Positions 34,742 to 48,282 of a stretch of 64,000 nt of DNA are shown piece by piece. The first letter of the stretch is position 1, and the number at the start of each line of letters is the position of its first letter. Below the pieces are notes generated by a model. The model saw only the letters and a list, made by a program, of their open reading frames with translations. It was not told the DNA's origin and ran no database searches. The stretch covers positions 124,001-188,000 of the forward strand of contig NZ_JAHUXA010000005.1 of the NCBI RefSeq assembly GCF_019218745.1, in the 5' to 3' direction. The DNA is from Enterobacter sp. ENT03 (GTDB taxonomy: Bacteria; Pseudomonadota; Gammaproteobacteria; Enterobacterales; Enterobacteriaceae). The translations under genes were made by a program, and so were the position numbers.

Positions 34742-35671
34742 ATGGAACGATTAAAACGCATGTCGGTGTTCGCCCGGGTCGTCGAGCTGGGGTCATTTAC
34801 CGCCGCCGCACGGCAGCTGCATATGAGTGTTTCCTCAATCAGCCAGACCGTCTCAAAACTGGAAGACGAGCTACAGGTGAAGCTCTTAAACCGCAGCACC
34901 CGCAGCCTGGCGCTGACCGAAGCGGGTAAGATTTATTATCAGGGCTGCCGTCGCATGCTTCATGAAGTGCAGGACGTGCATGAACAGCTGTACGCTTTTA
35001 ATAACACCCCCATCGGCACACTGCGCATCGGTTGTTCTTCAACTATGGCACAAAATGTTCTCGCCGGAATGACCGCGCAAATGCTGAAGGATTACCCTGG
35101 GCTGACGGTGAATCTGGTCACCGGCATCCCCGCGCCAGATCTCATCGCCGACGGGCTGGACGTGGTGATCCGCGTAGGCGCATTGCAGGATTCGAGCCTG
35201 TTCTCGCGCCGACTGGGAACCATGCCAATGGTGGTGTGCGCCGCGAAAAGCTACCTGGCGCAGTACGGCACGCCGGAAAAACCGGCGGATCTGACTAATC
35301 ATTCCTGGCTGGAATATAGCGTGCGCCCCGATAACGAATTTGAGCTGATCGCTCCAGAGGGATTATCCACGCGCTTGATCCCCGAGGGCCGTTTTGTGAC
35401 AAACGATCCGATGACGTTGACCCGCTGGCTGACCGCTGGTGCCGGAGTAGCTTATGTGCCGCTGATGTGGGTGATCGACGAGATCAATCGCGGCACACTG
35501 GAGATTTTATTTCCGCGCTACCAGTCGGATCCGCGTCCGGTGTACGCGCTTTATACCGAAAAAGATAAGCTGCCGCTCAAGGTGCAGGTGTGTATTAACT
35601 ATCTGACGGATTACTTTGTTGAGGTCGCTAACCTGTTTCAGGCCATGCGCGGGCGGGGGAAAGAGAAATAA
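34742..35671 (+). CDS. aaeR: LysR-family activator AaeR
   Basis: A 309-residue LysR-type regulator that activates the divergent aaeXAB genes in response to aromatic carboxylates such as p-hydroxybenzoate. The N-terminal winged helix (about 1-60) is RMSVFARVVELGSFTAAARQLHMSVSSISQTVSKLEDEL; the C-terminal part (about 90-300) is a two-lobed effector domain starting GTLRIGCSSTMAQNVLAGM. The divergent placement is the classical LysR pattern. A CRP-like site lies in its promoter. Confidence 0.95.
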   Translation: MERLKRMSVFARVVELGSFTAAARQLHMSVSSISQTVSKLEDELQVKLLNRSTRSLALTEAGKIYYQGCRRMLHEVQDVHEQLYAFNNTPIGTLRIGCSSTMAQNVLAGMTAQMLKDYPGLTVNLVTGIPAPDLIADGLDVVIRVGALQDSSLFSRRLGTMPMVVCAAKSYLAQYGTPEKPADLTNHSWLEYSVRPDNEFELIAPEGLSTRLIPEGRFVTNDPMTLTRWLTAGAGVAYVPLMWVIDEINRGTLEILFPRYQSDPRPVYALYTEKDKLPLKVQVCINYLTDYFVEVANLFQAMRGRGKEK

Positions 35672-35728
35672 TGTCGGGACGTTGTCGGGCGCGAGATACA
35701 TACCCGGCTTACAATCTGGGCTCGGTCT

Positions 35729-35799
35729 TGTCGGGTGGCGCTGCGCTTACCCGACCTACAATATTGTAGGCCCGGCAAGCGCAGCGCCGCCGGGCAATT
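35729..35799. repeat. BIME: two REP units in inverted orientation
   Basis: GTCGGGTGGCGCTGCGCTTACCCGAC, followed by CTACAAT and an inverted copy ATTGTAGGCCCGGCAAGCGCAGCGCCGCCGGGC (named here in pieces). Each half is a REP palindrome and together they form a bacterial interspersed mosaic element in the aaeR-tldD convergent gap. Upstream at about 35676-35715 is a degraded third copy. Confidence 0.85.
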
Positions 35800-35811
35800 T
35801 CACACAATGAA

Positions 35812-37305
<1,494 letters not shown>

Positions 37306-37341
37306 CTATTGAGAGTGAGGCAATTACTCGCCCCCGTCAAA

Positions 37342-40300
37342 TCATTGCTTAGCCGGGCTGCGCGGCTGGCGCAGCACTTCATTAATTTGTGGTTTATCCA
37401 TGGTGCCGGTGATCTGGTAGCGCAGGATGGAGACTTTATTCCACAATGGACCCAGTACCTTACTGGCGGCAAAGACCGCCGCGCCAACGATCGGGTTAAC
37501 GGCAAAGGCTGCCGCCACGCCGACGGTTGCGGAGATCTCCGGCGCGACCACGGCTTCCACATTAAGCTTACGGCGAACCAGATCCACCGACCCTTTCATG
37601 GCAATATCGGCTTCCAGCCCGTCCACCAGCGTATCATCGGTATGCATCACGCCATCTTTGATCCAGGCGGTACTGCGGATCGAGTCAAAGTAGAACCCTT
37701 CGCTGAAGGTATCGCTGAAGTCAAACCGCAGTTTGCGCAGCAGCGCGTCGAAACTGACCAGACGCAGCAGTTGTCCGGCACGTCCGGTACTGACATCCGC
37801 GATTTCGCCATTACCCAGTCGGGTGCGCAAAATGCCGTTAAGGGAGGCCTCTTCCGGTTGCCACGGCGGGTTGCGCCAGTGCAGGTCGTAATCAATATCA
37901 AAAGGCGCTTTGCGCAGCGGGGTGACAACACCAAAGAAATTGGTTGCCGCGTCGATCTTATCGCCCTTCAGTCGGCCCTTAATCGACGTGCGCTCTTCAC
38001 CCGTGCGGTTGACCCACTCGCCGTTTGCCGTCAGACGCGCAAAGCCGGTGTCCAGCAGCCCTTCTTTCAGCGTTAAGGTGTCGCCTTTGATGGTGAAATC
38101 GCCGTCAAGCCGCCCGTATTTTTGCCCCCAGAACCAGCATTCCGCGCAGCGTAACTGAAGGTCAGGCCAGCCGCTGAAATCAATTTGTCGTTTAGTGAGC
38201 AGCGTCGTTGGCGACAGCGGATCGCGCTTAGCCGCCGTCGGGTTGTAATAGAGATAGCGGATCGCCGCCAGCCACGGTGCGTTATCCAGCATAGTGACGG
38301 TAGCGTTAATTTCACGCCCCTGCGCCTCAACTTTCGAACCACCCGCTACCGGCTGCTTCACGATACTCAGGTTATTCCACTGCTGCCCGCCGAGCGTCAG
38401 CGCCGGGGTGCGCAGGGTGATATTTTCCGGGAACGCCGTCGCACTACTGACGTTAGTCGCCACGCCCTGCTGAAGCAGCACCAGCCATTGCGCGCCATCC
38501 AGCGGCGGCAGATTCAGTTCCACGCCAGCGGTTTCCGGCAGTGGCGGCAGCGTGCGGCTTTCCGAGGTCCAGATAGCGCGATCCAGCGTCAGCTTTTTAC
38601 TTAGCAGCCAGCGACTATTGAAATGGTTGTCGCTGCCCGCTTTGCCCGTCAGATCGAAATGGCGCAGATCGCCGTCCACGTTTACCGTTAACGGCAACGG
38701 CTGACCGGCGGCTTTCTCCAGCGGAGAAGGCAGCTGGCTGGCAATATTTTTTAAGTCGCCTTTAATATCCACGCTGTAATGCGCATCGGCGTGATAAGGC
38801 AGTTCAATGCCCACCTTACCCGTCCACGCGGCGCTACCGCTGACAGCATCACGCAGTTGTTTTGGCAGCGCATCGATACCCGCTGGCTGCCAGTTGCCGT
38901 CCAGATCTACCGCCACCTGATAGGCTTTCTCGCCTTCGGTGGTGGAGAAACTGACGTTGAGCGGCTGATTAAACCAGCGGGCGGTAAGCGGCTCGCTTTT
39001 CAGATTGCCGTTTTCAAAGCTGAACTGCCCCTTCAGGTTATGCAGCGTACTGTTGAGCGGCTTGATAAACAGGCTGTTGTTATTCAGCTGCACGTCGCCT
39101 TTGGCCGTCGTCATTTCGCCATCAAGCGGAATGTCCAGATGTAAGCGAGCGCTTACATCGCCATCAAGCTGAAGTTCTTCCAGCGTGGTGCCTAATGAAT
39201 CCTTGAGCGGCGTATCGTTAAAATAAGGTCCGACGGCTTTTCCCGGCCCACTAATATCGGCGTCGATCAGCAGTTTTTCCTTCAGGTAATCCGGGATCAC
39301 CGCCCGCAGATTACGGCCTTTGACACCGCCCAGACTGACCTCGTCGGTTTTCATCCACAGGCCGTCATTAAGGAAGTCCAGCTCCATATCGAGATTTTTC
39401 AGTGCTGGCCAGTCAGGCTGGAACGCAAAGGTGGCGTTGCGCAGCGGCACCAGCACCTCGAACTGACCTTCGTTGTGTTTATACGGGAACAGGTGCGGAT
39501 TGCCGCCATAGACCAGTGTTGCGTTATCCACCTGACCGCCCTGGATCGCCCCGCTCAGGTAATCCACCAGCGCTTTCCCCATCAGGTTTTCCGGGAAGTA
39601 GCGCCAGGCCTGTCCGGCATCATCGGTGCTGATCCCGGCGAGGATCCCAAGCCAGGGTTCATCCCCGGCGGGTTGCAGATAACGGAAATCGCCCCGCGCA
39701 TGCACGCCAGTGCCTTTAACATCAATCTGTCGGCCATCAAGCTGAAAACCTTTGTCATTTTTCAGCCAGTTAAGTGTGGCAACGCCCTTTTCGATTTCCA
39801 GCGGCGCGCGGAATACCGTTTTATACGGCATTTTTGCCTGGTTGATGCTGGCGGTCAGCCTGCCGTCTTCCACGCTGCCGGAAAGCGTCCCGGTGAAATG
39901 TTCCACGCCCGGCAGCATTTTCCACTGTTGCCAGGCAAGATCGTGCCAGTTGGCCTGAAAACGGGTTTTGTTAGTGGCCTGCAGGGGAATATCCAGCGCC
40001 AGCTGTTCTACTTGCCCGGTCGGCTGCATGGCGCGCCAGATCTCGCCAAGGGCCGGGGAAATTTTTTCGGCAATCGGCAACATGCCGTCCAGCCCGTTCA
40101 GTTCAAGGTGGCTGGCGCGTACGCGCAACTCGTCGCTGCGGATGCCGTTCGCCCCGCCTGCATCCTGAGCCGGGATCCAGGCCAGCGACAACGCGCCTTT
40201 GGGCCAGGGTTTGTCGTCCATGGTGATGCGGGTTTCGGGAATATCAAACTGCCAGCCTTGCTGCTGGCGGGTAATGTGCGCCGTCAGGTTATCGACGGAC

Positions 40301-41136
40301 AGACGGTGCGGCTGTGTATCGCCTTTCCAGCTGGCACCGCCCTGTTTAAGCCAGACATCGCCGCCGGACACTTCGCCTTTACTCAGTGTCAGCCAGCCTT
40401 CCAGACTGAAGCGGGCCGTTTGCAGCGCCACATTGTCCTGCATCCATTTGCCAAGCCAGGGTTTGACGTCAATATCATCCGCCTGTAGCCATACGCGGCC
40501 ATGATTCAGCAGCCCCTCGTCGTCACGCAAATCCATGCGCACTTTCATCACGCCGTGCTGGCCGGTCAGGCTGGAGAGACTGACTTCACCTTCAGCGCGA
40601 TGGCGGTTTTTGCCGTTGAGCCACGTCAGCTTCGGCACCGCCAGCTCGGCACGCTGCCCGGAGGGGGTCAGGAAACTGATATGGCTGTCGCGCAGATCGA
40701 AATGGTCGAACTGGCGGAGGAACAGATCGCTCAGGCGGTTCGTTTCCAGACCGTCGCTGTCATTGCTCTGTTGCAGGGGAGTATTGGTGCGAACCTGAAG
40801 CTGATAAAAGGTCAGATCGCGGAACTGCCAGCGCAGGTGCAGCAGGCTCTGCCAGACGTCAAGCGCCAGCGTAACTCGCTGAATGGACACCTCGCCACCG
40901 TCTTTCATTTCGGCATGAATGCCGCGCACGTCCAGCGTCGGGCCAAAGTTTTGCCAGCTGGCGGTAGCCTGCTTTGCATCAACCGGTACGCCGGTGGAGG
41001 ATTCGATTTTCGCAAGGATAGCCGGACGCCAGCTGTCCAGATGCGGCAGCATCAGTCGCAGGCCGCTTACCAGCAGCGCGATGATGACCACCAGCGTCGC
41101 CCCCGTCAGCAGCAATATCCCCGGCAGTCGCCTCAC
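37342..41136 (-). CDS. yhdP: AsmA-like lipid-transfer protein YhdP
   Basis: A 1264-residue envelope protein (E. coli 1266) of the AsmA-like/TamB group, which with TamB and YdbH moves phospholipids to the outer membrane. One N-terminal transmembrane helix (about 5-28) anchors it. The body is a repeating beta-taco groove rich in Asp, Leu and Gly, with DUF3971 in the middle, and the C-terminal AsmA-like region contains TGRAGQLLRLVSFDALLRKLRFDFSDTFSEGF. The C-terminal hydrophobic stretch ATVGVAAAFAVNPIVGAAVFAASKVLG is conserved in the family. It lies downstream of rng. Confidence 0.96.
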   Translation of the reverse strand: MRRLPGILLLTGATLVVIIALLVSGLRLMLPHLDSWRPAILAKIESSTGVPVDAKQATASWQNFGPTLDVRGIHAEMKDGGEVSIQRVTLALDVWQSLLHLRWQFRDLTFYQLQVRTNTPLQQSNDSDGLETNRLSDLFLRQFDHFDLRDSHISFLTPSGQRAELAVPKLTWLNGKNRHRAEGEVSLSSLTGQHGVMKVRMDLRDDEGLLNHGRVWLQADDIDVKPWLGKWMQDNVALQTARFSLEGWLTLSKGEVSGGDVWLKQGGASWKGDTQPHRLSVDNLTAHITRQQQGWQFDIPETRITMDDKPWPKGALSLAWIPAQDAGGANGIRSDELRVRASHLELNGLDGMLPIAEKISPALGEIWRAMQPTGQVEQLALDIPLQATNKTRFQANWHDLAWQQWKMLPGVEHFTGTLSGSVEDGRLTASINQAKMPYKTVFRAPLEIEKGVATLNWLKNDKGFQLDGRQIDVKGTGVHARGDFRYLQPAGDEPWLGILAGISTDDAGQAWRYFPENLMGKALVDYLSGAIQGGQVDNATLVYGGNPHLFPYKHNEGQFEVLVPLRNATFAFQPDWPALKNLDMELDFLNDGLWMKTDEVSLGGVKGRNLRAVIPDYLKEKLLIDADISGPGKAVGPYFNDTPLKDSLGTTLEELQLDGDVSARLHLDIPLDGEMTTAKGDVQLNNNSLFIKPLNSTLHNLKGQFSFENGNLKSEPLTARWFNQPLNVSFSTTEGEKAYQVAVDLDGNWQPAGIDALPKQLRDAVSGSAAWTGKVGIELPYHADAHYSVDIKGDLKNIASQLPSPLEKAAGQPLPLTVNVDGDLRHFDLTGKAGSDNHFNSRWLLSKKLTLDRAIWTSESRTLPPLPETAGVELNLPPLDGAQWLVLLQQGVATNVSSATAFPENITLRTPALTLGGQQWNNLSIVKQPVAGGSKVEAQGREINATVTMLDNAPWLAAIRYLYYNPTAAKRDPLSPTTLLTKRQIDFSGWPDLQLRCAECWFWGQKYGRLDGDFTIKGDTLTLKEGLLDTGFARLTANGEWVNRTGEERTSIKGRLKGDKIDAATNFFGVVTPLRKAPFDIDYDLHWRNPPWQPEEASLNGILRTRLGNGEIADVSTGRAGQLLRLVSFDALLRKLRFDFSDTFSEGFYFDSIRSTAWIKDGVMHTDDTLVDGLEADIAMKGSVDLVRRKLNVEAVVAPEISATVGVAAAFAVNPIVGAAVFAASKVLGPLWNKVSILRYQITGTMDKPQINEVLRQPRSPAKQ

Positions 41137-41194
41137 GCATCTCTCCTTGTCAGCCCGCTCAGCAGGCCTTGATCGTGTCGCAGCATGCTACGAA

Positions 41195-42664
41195 TTACAT
41201 CATCACTACGTCGAACTGCTCTTGATTATAGAGCGGTTCAATCTGCACTTTGACCTGTTTGCCGACAAAGATTTCAACTTCCGCCAGCGCGTGGGACTCT
41301 TCGCTTTTCAGCGCCTCAGCCACTGCAGGTGAAGCATAGACCAGGAAACGATCGGAATCGTAGGCATGATGCACACGGACAATTTCGCGCATGATTTCAT
41401 AGCACACGGTTTCCACGGTTTTCACCGTCCCGCGACCGTGGCAGGTCGGGCATTCGTGGCACAGCACATGTTCGACGCTTTCGCGGGTGCGTTTACGGGT
41501 CATCTCAACCAGGCCGAGCTGCGAGAAACCGTTGATGCTGGTTTTCACGCGATCCTTACTCAGCGCCTGTTCAAGGGAGTGCAGTACCCGGCGGCGATGA
41601 TCTTCATTACTCATGTCGATGAAGTCGATAATGATAATGCCGCCAAGGTTGCGCAGACGAAGCTGGCGGGCGATGGCCTGCGTCGCTTCGATGTTGGTAT
41701 TAAAGATAGTGTCGTCAAGATTACGGTGGCCAACAAAGGCCCCGGTATTGATGTCGACGGTGGTCATCGCTTCCGTTTGATCGATGATCAGATACCCGCC
41801 GGACTTCAGTTCGACCTTACGCTCCAGTGCGCGCTGAATTTCGTTTTCGACGTCAAAGAGATCGAAAATCGGCTGACGCCCACTGTAATGCTCCAGCTTG
41901 CTGGTCATCTCCGGGATGTATTCGGCGGTGAATTCCAGCAGCGCTTCAAAGGTCAGACGGGAATCGACGCGAATGCGATCGAGATGCGCATCGGCAAAAT
42001 CGCGCAGCACACGTTGGGCCAGCGCCAGTTCGCCATACATCTGATACCGCGTCTGCGGGCGTTTTTTGCGCTCCATGACTTTCGTCCACACGCGCTTAAG
42101 GTAGGCTGCATCGGAGGCCAGATCTTCTTCACACACGCCTTCTGCGGCGGTACGGATGATAAAACCGCCCTGCTCATCGCAATATTCAGCCACGACGCGC
42201 TTTAAGCGCTCGCGCTCGGTTTCGCTTTCAATACGCTGAGAGACGCCGACGTGGGACGCGCCAGGCATAAAGACCAGGTAACGGGATGGCAGGGTGATGT
42301 CAGTGGTCAGACGCGCGCCTTTAGTGCCGAGCGGATCTTTCACCACCTGCACCATCAGATCCTGTCCCTGACGCACCAGCTCTGAAATGTCGCGAACGGT
42401 GAAGTTTTTCTGCTCTTCCCCTGCTACGCATTCGGTATGCGGCATGATGTCGGAAGCGTGAAGAAACGCCGCCTTGTCGAGACCAATATCTACAAAAGCC
42501 GCCTGCATACCGGGCAGCACACGGCTCACGCGACCTTTGTAGATATTGCCGACTATTCCACGCCGCGCCTCACGCTCAATGTGAATTTCCTGCAGAATGC
42601 CGCCATCAATGTACGCCACGCGTGTCTCTGATGGCGTTACGTTTACCAGTAATTCAGCCGTCAT
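41195..42664 (-). CDS. rng: Ribonuclease G
   Basis: A 489-residue endoribonuclease of the RNase E/G family that matures the 5' end of 16S rRNA and turns over some mRNAs. The S1 domain (about 35-130) is followed by the 5'-sensor and the DNase I-like catalytic domain with [10 protein letters not shown] (Asp304) and [17 protein letters not shown] (Asp347). The zinc-link motif is CPTCHGRG (about 405-412). The length equals E. coli. It overlaps maf (yhdE) by 11 bases. Confidence 0.98.
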   Translation of the reverse strand: MTAELLVNVTPSETRVAYIDGGILQEIHIEREARRGIVGNIYKGRVSRVLPGMQAAFVDIGLDKAAFLHASDIMPHTECVAGEEQKNFTVRDISELVRQGQDLMVQVVKDPLGTKGARLTTDITLPSRYLVFMPGASHVGVSQRIESETERERLKRVVAEYCDEQGGFIIRTAAEGVCEEDLASDAAYLKRVWTKVMERKKRPQTRYQMYGELALAQRVLRDFADAHLDRIRVDSRLTFEALLEFTAEYIPEMTSKLEHYSGRQPIFDLFDVENEIQRALERKVELKSGGYLIIDQTEAMTTVDINTGAFVGHRNLDDTIFNTNIEATQAIARQLRLRNLGGIIIIDFIDMSNEDHRRRVLHSLEQALSKDRVKTSINGFSQLGLVEMTRKRTRESVEHVLCHECPTCHGRGTVKTVETVCYEIMREIVRVHHAYDSDRFLVYASPAVAEALKSEESHALAEVEIFVGKQVKVQIEPLYNQEQFDVVMM

Positions 42665-43247
42665 CTTTATTCTGTCCCTTGCGCAGTGCGTTAAAATTGC
42701 TTAGCAATTCATAGGTTTCTACCAGCGGTAAACCGACAACAGCGTGGTAACTGCCGTTTATCCGTCGCACAAAGCAGCCGCCCCGTCCCTGGATCCCATA
42801 GCCGCCCGCTTTATCCATCGGTTCACCGCTTTCGATATACGTCATGATCTCATCGTCAGAGAGTACTCTGAATGTCACTTCTGTGACTACCAGACAGTCA
42901 AGAATGTGCTGACGATCGGCCAGCGCCACGGCGGTCATCACCTGATGCGTTTGCCCGGAAAGCTGATGCAACATCTTAGCAGCATGTAAGCTATCCTGCG
43001 GTTTTTCCAGCACTTCGCCATTTAAAATAACAATGGTATCAGCGCCGAGCACCGGCAAATCGCGCGGGGCTTGCGCCACGCCCGCCAGGGCTTTTTCCCG
43101 CGCCAGACGCACCACGTACTGCTGCGCACTTTCCTGCGCATGTCGGCACTCTTCTGTGCCAGGCAGAATACGTTCAAATGAGACGCCCAGTTGCGTGAGC
43201 AGTTCCTGGCGACGAGGGGAGCCGGAGGCAAGATAGAGATCGGTCAT
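42654..43247 (-). CDS. yhdE: Maf-like nucleotide pyrophosphatase YhdE
   Basis: A 197-residue Maf/Ham1-superfamily enzyme; E. coli YhdE hydrolyses dTTP and UTP and slows division when overproduced. Motifs are [22 protein letters not shown] at the N-terminus, [40 protein letters not shown] and the C-terminal [20 protein letters not shown]. It lies nine bases after mreD, so it belongs to the mre-yhdE-rng transcript. Confidence 0.95.
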   Translation of the reverse strand: MTDLYLASGSPRRQELLTQLGVSFERILPGTEECRHAQESAQQYVVRLAREKALAGVAQAPRDLPVLGADTIVILNGEVLEKPQDSLHAAKMLHQLSGQTHQVMTAVALADRQHILDCLVVTEVTFRVLSDDEIMTYIESGEPMDKAGGYGIQGRGGCFVRRINGSYHAVVGLPLVETYELLSNFNALRKGQNKDDG

Positions 43248-43256
43248 AACACCCTT

Positions 43257-43745
43257 TTATTGCACCGCGAACTGCTGGCGAATTTTACGCATCAGCAGGA
43301 AAAGCCATGGCCAGAGCACACCGTTTACCACGCTGCTCCAGAACACTTCGGGTCTGAAAGAGACGTTGATCACCAGGAACTCGGCCCAGAACACAATCAC
43401 CTCGGTGGCAAGCGACAGCAGCATCACCACCAGCGCCTGCTGCCAGAGCGCGAGGTTGCGGAAAAGCTGGAATTTGAATGCCACGAGGTAAGCAATGATG
43501 CTTAGCGACAGGGCCCGCACGCCAAGCGTGGAGCCACTGATAAGATCCAGTATGGCACCGACGGCTAAACCTGTACCAACATTCACGCGGTGCGGCAAGG
43601 CGAGGATCCAGTAGAGCAGGATCAGCAGTACCCAATTAGGCCGGTAAGCCAGGATGTCATCCGGCCAGGGCATAATCTGCAATAACAACGCGATGAGAAA
43701 CGAGAGCCAGATAACCCAGCGCCCCTGGCTACGATAACTGGCCAC
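43257..43745 (-). CDS. mreD: Rod shape-determining protein MreD
   Basis: A 162-residue integral membrane protein of the elongasome with five or six hydrophobic helices ([57 protein letters not shown] and others). It links MreC to the RodA-PBP2 machinery. Its start overlaps the mreC stop region by one base. Confidence 0.96.
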   Translation of the reverse strand: MASYRSQGRWVIWLSFLIALLLQIMPWPDDILAYRPNWVLLILLYWILALPHRVNVGTGLAVGAILDLISGSTLGVRALSLSIIAYLVAFKFQLFRNLALWQQALVVMLLSLATEVIVFWAEFLVINVSFRPEVFWSSVVNGVLWPWLFLLMRKIRQQFAVQ

Positions 43746-44740
43746 TATTGTCCTCCCGGCACTGTACCGGCAGGCTGCGACAGCCCGGTTGCAGGTGCAG
43801 GCACGGGTGCAGGCGGCCCCATCGAATCAGGCGCAGGCAATACCTGGGGCATCATCTGCATCAGGCGTTCGTTGGCAACGCGGTGAACCTCTTCCGGCGT
43901 CATCGGGTTAGCCCCGTTACGGTCGGCACCCCACAACAGCAGCAGATAGCGTAAACGCTGTAAACCTGCCGTCGGACGCGCCTGGATCACGGTATAAGCC
44001 CGTTGTGTATCCAGCTTAACGGACGACACAACGCCTACCGGATAGCCTTCCGGGAAACGTCCACCCAGACCTGAGGTGACCAGCACATCGCCGACACGAA
44101 TATCGGTATTGGCAGGCAGGTGCTCCAGTTGCAGATCGTCAGTGCAGCCGTTACCCGCCGCGATAACGCGGATGTCGTTACGCAATACCTGAATGGGCAG
44201 CGCGTGGGTGGCGTCACAGATCAACAGCACGCGGCTGGTAAGTTTCGCCACCGCGACCACCTGTCCGACCACGCCTTTATCGCTGATCACTGGCTGGCCT
44301 TCGTAAACACCGTTCACGCTGCCTTTATCGATAACCACCTGATCGCTGTAGGGATCGTTGACCGTCGAGATGACCTGCGTCACCATTTTTTGTTCATCCT
44401 GGCGCAGCGGTGAACCCAGCAGCTCGCGCAGACGCGCGTTCTCCTGTTTGTACTGCCCCAGCATCAGCAGTTCGCTGTTTTTCAGCAGCAGCTCCTGACG
44501 CAGCGCCCGGTTTTCAAGTTCGAGTTGGTCACGTGAAGCCAGCGTTTGCGATACGCTGTCGAGTAAGGCACGGGGACCGTTTGAGACAAAGTAGAAAGGA
44601 CTGACGGCGGTATCCATGTACGTTCGGATCTGACTGAACGCACCCAGGCGGCTGTCGGCGATAATGACACCAAGCGCAACCAGTACCGCCAGGATAAGGC
44701 GAATCTGTAGCGACGGGCCACGGCTAAAAATTGGCTTCAT
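43745..44740 (-). CDS. mreC: Rod shape-determining protein MreC (short C-terminal tail)
   Basis: A 331-residue bitopic elongasome protein that binds PBP2 and activates it. One transmembrane helix (about 10-30) is followed by a periplasmic coiled coil (about 65-110, [24 protein letters not shown]) and a double beta-barrel core (about 115-270). The C-terminal Pro/Ala-rich tail is short ([22 protein letters not shown]); E. coli MreC has 367 residues, the difference lying in this disordered tail. It lies between mreB and mreD. Confidence 0.96.
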   Translation of the reverse strand: MKPIFSRGPSLQIRLILAVLVALGVIIADSRLGAFSQIRTYMDTAVSPFYFVSNGPRALLDSVSQTLASRDQLELENRALRQELLLKNSELLMLGQYKQENARLRELLGSPLRQDEQKMVTQVISTVNDPYSDQVVIDKGSVNGVYEGQPVISDKGVVGQVVAVAKLTSRVLLICDATHALPIQVLRNDIRVIAAGNGCTDDLQLEHLPANTDIRVGDVLVTSGLGGRFPEGYPVGVVSSVKLDTQRAYTVIQARPTAGLQRLRYLLLLWGADRNGANPMTPEEVHRVANERLMQMMPQVLPAPDSMGPPAPVPAPATGLSQPAGTVPGGQ

Positions 44741-44808
44741 AGGCTATGCGTATTCTCAGGCCGGACAGATCCGAAGCCGCGTCACCACCGCTTCGGATCT
44801 GACGCCGA

Positions 44809-46159
<1,351 letters not shown>

Positions 46160-48100
46160 TCAAACAGAGTATCTTTGTGAATATTTTTTCACTTCTGTGT
46201 CAAGCGGCATCGACGACGCAATAAAATCGCCCTGTCCGCCTGCTACTCCGCGCTCAATCAGGGTCTGCCATTCCCCTTTAGTACGGATCCCGGTAGCGAA
46301 GACGCGCGTCTGCGTCCCCTTACATGTCTCAACCAGACTTTGTACCAGCAACTGGTTTTCGGTGCGCTTACTGATATTGCGCACCAGACTCGGATGGAGC
46401 TTCAACAGTTCGACATCCAGTGCCGTGATCCAACGGGTACTGACCAGGGTTAAACCCGCCTGAGCCACCACGATCCGTACACCTAATGCCGCCATTAAGC
46501 GCACGACCGGTTGTAAGCGGCTGATGTGTTGACACACATCTGCCTCTGCAAGTTCAAAAATAATCCGTTTGCGCTGCGATTTTTCACATTGCATCAACGT
46601 GTCACGCAGCCAGCGCTGGAACTGCGGACGGATCAGCGCCTCCACGGTGATCGGCAGCGCAAAATTTTCCTCGGGCCAGAAGCGCAGAAAAGGCATCAGC
46701 CGGGTGATCTGCTGGCGGTCATACTGCTCCGCCAGGCCGAACTGCAATACCATCGGCATGTATTCCGCCGAAATGACCTCCTGATCGCCGTCAAAAATGC
46801 GGCACATCAGTTCCCGGTGATGCACGCGCCCGTCGCGGGTAACGGCGGGTTTCTGATAAAAGCGCGGGCCGCCGCGGCTGAGCATCTGTTCGATCAGGGT
46901 ACGCCAGCGGACATTACCGCGGCCTTTCTCCGGCAATGTGTCGTCCCACACCGCCCAGCTATTCCCCCCCTGCAACACCGCATTACGCACGGCACCTTCG
47001 GCGTGCTCCATGACCTGCTCAGTGGATTGCCCGCCCCGCCAGGCGCAAATGCCGATGTGGATCATGTCATCGCGATCCAGCATTTTTGACGGAGGCAGCG
47101 CATCTACGGATTTGAGCAATTGGGCGGCGATACTCTCTGACTCTTTTAACGTCCGGTGCGAGAGTAAAACGGCGAAATCGTTACGGTGATACCGGGCCAA
47201 TAGTGCACCGGGGTAACGCAGCATAAAGGTGGAAAGCAAGTTGATGAGGACAAACAAGTTCTCTTCAGTGGCAGCCGCCCCCCATTTGTCGCGCAGCGAA
47301 TCAAAATCCGGCAGACGGATCAGCATAACCACGCCGTGCGCCCCGACGTTTTCCTGATCGTCGAGCAGCGTTGCCAGCTGGTTATCGAAGAACAGCCGAT
47401 TGCTGAGTCCTGTTTTGGTGTCCTGCGCGACATAGGAACGGATCAGCGTATCCATATGACTGCGCTGATCCGCCGCGCTCTGGATCTCCGTTAACAGCAC
47501 ATCCAGCGCGCTGCTGGTGCGCGATGGCCATTCATGGACGCTACCGCGCACCTGCGGGCCACGTTCGCCGTTAAGGATTTTTAACGAGCGGTTTTCCAGC
47601 AATTCCTGCCCGGCGAGCTGTCGCCGCAGCCAGCGCACTGCCAGAAAAATAATGATCACCATAAAGCCGATGGCCAGGGTCAACGGGGCGGTGGCGAGCA
47701 GGGAATGGAAGTAGTTAACCATCGGATCCTGGTAAACCAGCGAAATAGTCGTGCCGGGATTTTTCAGCGAATTGATGGTTATTTCCCGGTACTGCGTGGT
47801 GCTGCCCTGCGGGCGATAGACATCTTTTACCGTCTGATTAACCAGCGTGTGATCGCCCTGCTTAATGACGATGCGCGCAATATCCACCGGCACCATGATT
47901 TCATTGAGCTGCTTGCTGAGGACGTTTATCGGCGTTGAAACAAGGCGGCTATCAATAATGGCCGCTACTGACTGCACCCGATTGCTGATTTTGTTCTGAA
48001 TGGCAGTGTAAAAGCTGAACGAACAACCTAGCAGGGTGATAAACATTGCCAGCCCGGTGAGCAGCGTGACAAAGGCTGAAAATTTCGTCGTTAATCGCAT
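46160..48100 (-). CDS. csrD: RNase E specificity factor CsrD
   Basis: A 646-residue membrane protein that targets CsrB and CsrC sRNAs for RNase E decay and so frees CsrA. Two transmembrane helices flank a periplasmic loop (about 10-30 and 130-155), followed by a HAMP-like segment, a degenerate GGDEF domain (YHRNDF in place of GGDEF) and a degenerate EAL domain (RELMCRIF in place of EAL), so it should have no c-di-GMP enzyme activity. The start at 48100 (MRLTTKFSAFVTLLTGL) matches the family; the frame runs 43 codons further upstream without support. Confidence 0.95.
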   Translation of the reverse strand: MRLTTKFSAFVTLLTGLAMFITLLGCSFSFYTAIQNKISNRVQSVAAIIDSRLVSTPINVLSKQLNEIMVPVDIARIVIKQGDHTLVNQTVKDVYRPQGSTTQYREITINSLKNPGTTISLVYQDPMVNYFHSLLATAPLTLAIGFMVIIIFLAVRWLRRQLAGQELLENRSLKILNGERGPQVRGSVHEWPSRTSSALDVLLTEIQSAADQRSHMDTLIRSYVAQDTKTGLSNRLFFDNQLATLLDDQENVGAHGVVMLIRLPDFDSLRDKWGAAATEENLFVLINLLSTFMLRYPGALLARYHRNDFAVLLSHRTLKESESIAAQLLKSVDALPPSKMLDRDDMIHIGICAWRGGQSTEQVMEHAEGAVRNAVLQGGNSWAVWDDTLPEKGRGNVRWRTLIEQMLSRGGPRFYQKPAVTRDGRVHHRELMCRIFDGDQEVISAEYMPMVLQFGLAEQYDRQQITRLMPFLRFWPEENFALPITVEALIRPQFQRWLRDTLMQCEKSQRKRIIFELAEADVCQHISRLQPVVRLMAALGVRIVVAQAGLTLVSTRWITALDVELLKLHPSLVRNISKRTENQLLVQSLVETCKGTQTRVFATGIRTKGEWQTLIERGVAGGQGDFIASSMPLDTEVKKYSQRYSV

Positions 48101-48282
48101 CCCTGAGTTAACTCCGTAGGTTGAAGGGCGCTTTATGCCGTCATGACACAGTGTAGAGTAAGCGCTAACTTGCAGCAGGAAACGGGATACTATCAAACAA
48201 AAGTTAGCAGGCAAATTTTGGTAACACACTCGCGCTGGCGCAACTCATCCATCATGCTTATATAAAGCAGACGGAGGATGAG

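Noticed and set aside
39475-40488. Antisense open frame of 337 codons opposite yhdP
   Set aside because: Low-information translation without motifs; yhdP on the other strand is full length and conserved.
46160-48100. CsrD considered as an active diguanylate cyclase or phosphodiesterase
   Set aside because: Both signature motifs are degenerate (HRNDF and ELM), as in E. coli CsrD.
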